Shown: positions 62,848-64,000 of the stretch, in pieces | How the letters are laid out: the number at the start of each line of letters is the position of its first letter | How positions within the stretch are numbered: position 1 is the stretch's first letter | NCBI GenBank assembly: GCA_900314495.1 | Contig: OMVJ01000016.1 | Location: forward strand, 30,218-94,217 | DNA length: 64,000 bases | DNA from: an uncultured Olsenella sp. | GTDB lineage: Bacteria > Actinomycetota > Coriobacteriia > Coriobacteriales > Atopobiaceae | Direction of reading: 5' to 3' | Notes under the pieces: model-generated | Database searches by the model: none | Told to the model about the DNA's origin: nothing | Seen by the model: only the letters and a program-made list of their open reading frames with translations | Position numbers and translations under genes: made by a program

Positions 62848-63615
62848 CTATTTCCCCTGCGGCGAGAAGAACTCCACCACCGTGTGAATGGCCAGGTCCA
62901 TGTTCTTGGGGTTGCGGAAGGCGTGGTCCGAACCCTCCACCTCCACGAGCTCTATCACGTTGTTGTCGGCAAACTTGCGCGCCTCTGCAATGGGGATGTA
63001 TTCGTCCTCGGTCCCGTGCAGCATGAGGATGCCGTCCGCCCAGTCAAAGTACTCGAACTTGCGCACGTCGTTGGCGGCAAGGTCATCCAGCAGCCGCTGG
63101 TCAATCTTCATCTTGCGCTCAAAGCCGACCTCCACCTCGCGCCCGCGCTCCAGCTTGGGCAGGTCGGCGGGGGAGACGTTGTTGCGCATGTGGCGCTCCA
63201 TGTCCAGGCCGGTGGAGCGCAGCGCCACGCGCGCGAAGGGGTTGCCAAACTGGTGCATGTAGGCCAGTGTGAGAAAAGCGCCCAGGCTGACGGAATAGTT
63301 GTACACGAAGCTGGCACCAAGCTCGCCGCGCGCGTAGTCCACCACGAGCTTCAGGTACTCAAAGCATTCGGCCAGCTCCAGCTTCTTTCGAGCGTCCTTG
63401 CCGTGGCACGGCCAGTCAAATGCCAGAACCGCGTCATCCTTGAACTTGCCGGTCTCCTTCTCTGCGAACTTCTGGATGCTGGTGATGTCCTTGTTGCCGC
63501 CGAAGCCATGCGTGCACACGACCACGCGCCGGTGCTGGCGGGCGTTGGTGCCGCACATGAGCTTGCAGCGCACGCTGTAGCCGTCTTGGTTGATGTCCAG
63601 GTACTTGGTGTTCAC
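62848..63615 (-). CDS. Alpha/beta hydrolase (serine hydrolase)
   Basis: 255 residues. Oxyanion segment VVCTHGFGGNKDI, nucleophile elbow YSVSLGAF (Ser in SVSLG; first Gly of the usual GxSxG is Ser), acid HGTEDEYIPI and His in GSDHAF, the order of bacterial alpha/beta esterases. Start GTG 63615 with GGAG upstream; a 70-codon extension to 63825 is open but has a signal-less, unlike-coding N-terminus. Probably cytosolic carboxylesterase. Confidence 0.88.
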   Translation of the reverse strand: MNTKYLDINQDGYSVRCKLMCGTNARQHRRVVVCTHGFGGNKDITSIQKFAEKETGKFKDDAVLAFDWPCHGKDARKKLELAECFEYLKLVVDYARGELGASFVYNYSVSLGAFLTLAYMHQFGNPFARVALRSTGLDMERHMRNNVSPADLPKLERGREVEVGFERKMKIDQRLLDDLAANDVRKFEYFDWADGILMLHGTEDEYIPIAEARKFADNNVIELVEVEGSDHAFRNPKNMDLAIHTVVEFFSPQGK

Positions 63616-63907
63616 GGGTTCGTCTCCGTCCTGCGCCGGCGCGAATGGCTGTGCAGCAAGAACTGTAGACCATTCGGTGCCTGCGTGGCCGCGCGCGAGG
63701 CGACTGCGGGCAACTGTGGTAATCATGACAGTCACAACAGCGAGATTTGTGCGCAGTTGCCCGCAACTTGCAAAGTTGTGCGCGGTCGCGAACGGTGGTA
63801 CGGCGTTCTGTGCGAATGCGAGCACGGTGAGCTCAGGGCGGCGTTGCTAGCCCTCGCTACTATTAGCGAAGTATAAGCCGTCGCCAGAGCGTTACGGTTT
63901 GCCGTGA
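63616..63907. other. Gap without recognised gene
   Basis: 292 bp between the hydrolase start and the IS-like end. An AACTTGCAAAGTT palindrome at about 63765-63777 lies in the promoter area of the hydrolase. No gene seen. Confidence 0.5.
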
Positions 63908-64000
63908 TGTGGACCCCAGAAGGTAGACACTCGACCCCCGCTTAACAACAGCCGGCTTCTCCCGAGGAAAGGAGAGGCCTTGAGGGACGGGAAGTTCACG
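63908..64000 (+). mobile_element. Left end of an IS3-family (IS150-like) element, partial
   Basis: TGTGGACCCCAGAAGGTAGACA at 63908-63929 resembles the terminal inverted repeat of IS150-type elements (TGT...ACCCCAA...AGTTAGACA). About 50 bases later AGGAGAG precedes TTG (63980), which begins a frame LRDGKFT that runs off the window, as an OrfA transposase would. The assignment is by motif only; the transposase itself lies outside. Confidence 0.55.

Overview
The window is high-GC, densely packed bacterial DNA, most likely from an actinobacterium of the class Coriobacteriia (an Atopobiaceae/Olsenella-like gut or oral anaerobe). This is an inference from GC-rich codon use, a saccharolytic gene set (phosphoketolase, several PTS transporters, 6-phospho-beta-glucosidase, GH32), a fused EcfA ATPase with a riboflavin-type S component, an LPXTG surface protein, and a giant 2-hydroxyacyl-CoA dehydratase activase-like protein. 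There is no rRNA operon or CRISPR array. One tRNA (initiator Met) is present.

Layout. 1-5.6 kb (minus strand): the 5' part of purL, then ecfT, ecfA and ecfS/ribU, led by an FMN riboswitch. 5.7-9.8 kb: a HAD phosphatase, murB, a BrkB-type membrane protein and an orphan sugar-binding lipoprotein. 10.3-12.8 kb: phosphoketolase, with a long inverted repeat on each side. 13.3-15.1 kb: a protein whose C-terminus looks like the JetD (Wadjet) Toprim domain, without jetABC. 15.3-21.2 kb: a beta-glucoside PTS operon (IIB, IIC, IIA, 6-P-beta-glucosidase) divergent from its PRD/EIIA regulator. 21.4-25.5 kb: a RelB-like/MazF toxin-antitoxin pair, a broken beta-lactamase-fold gene, a DUF711 protein and an unknown protein. 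25.6-34.8 kb: galM, an acyl-CoA synthetase, a candidate 34-residue peptide, a TetR regulator and a 1602-residue activase.

34.8-36.6 kb: an AbiEi/DUF559-like gene bracketed by two pairs of hairpins. 36.7-48.7 kb: peptidase T, then sugar genes (DeoR, TIM-barrel isomerase, PTS IIBC, Gfo/Idh oxidoreductase, GntR, rpiB), three paralogous Cof-type HAD phosphatases, and plsY. 48.7-50.6 kb: GH32 hydrolase and tRNA-fMet. 50.7-58 kb: a frameshifted gene, a DUF1703-type AAA ATPase, small acidic and XRE proteins, a protein-tyrosine phosphatase, an autoregulated-looking Fic protein, a phosphoglycerate mutase-like protein and an AbrB/MazF pair. 58.3-63.6 kb: a large LPXTG coiled-coil surface protein, an M48 protease and an alpha/beta hydrolase. 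The right edge enters what looks like the end of an IS3-family (IS150-like) element.

The most striking non-coding signal is three families of dispersed palindromes. One family (GACA/GAGAC-type, nine loci) supplies the TGA stop codon of five genes. A second (CCCCACAACCG hairpins) appears as two near-identical double-hairpin units plus a compensatory variant. A third (GTCCCACGG hairpins) occurs as pairs on both sides of one gene. The best candidates for unfamiliar biology are the orphan JetD-like protein, the giant activase with its TetR/acyl-CoA synthetase neighbours, and the hairpin-flanked AbiEi/DUF559-like gene.
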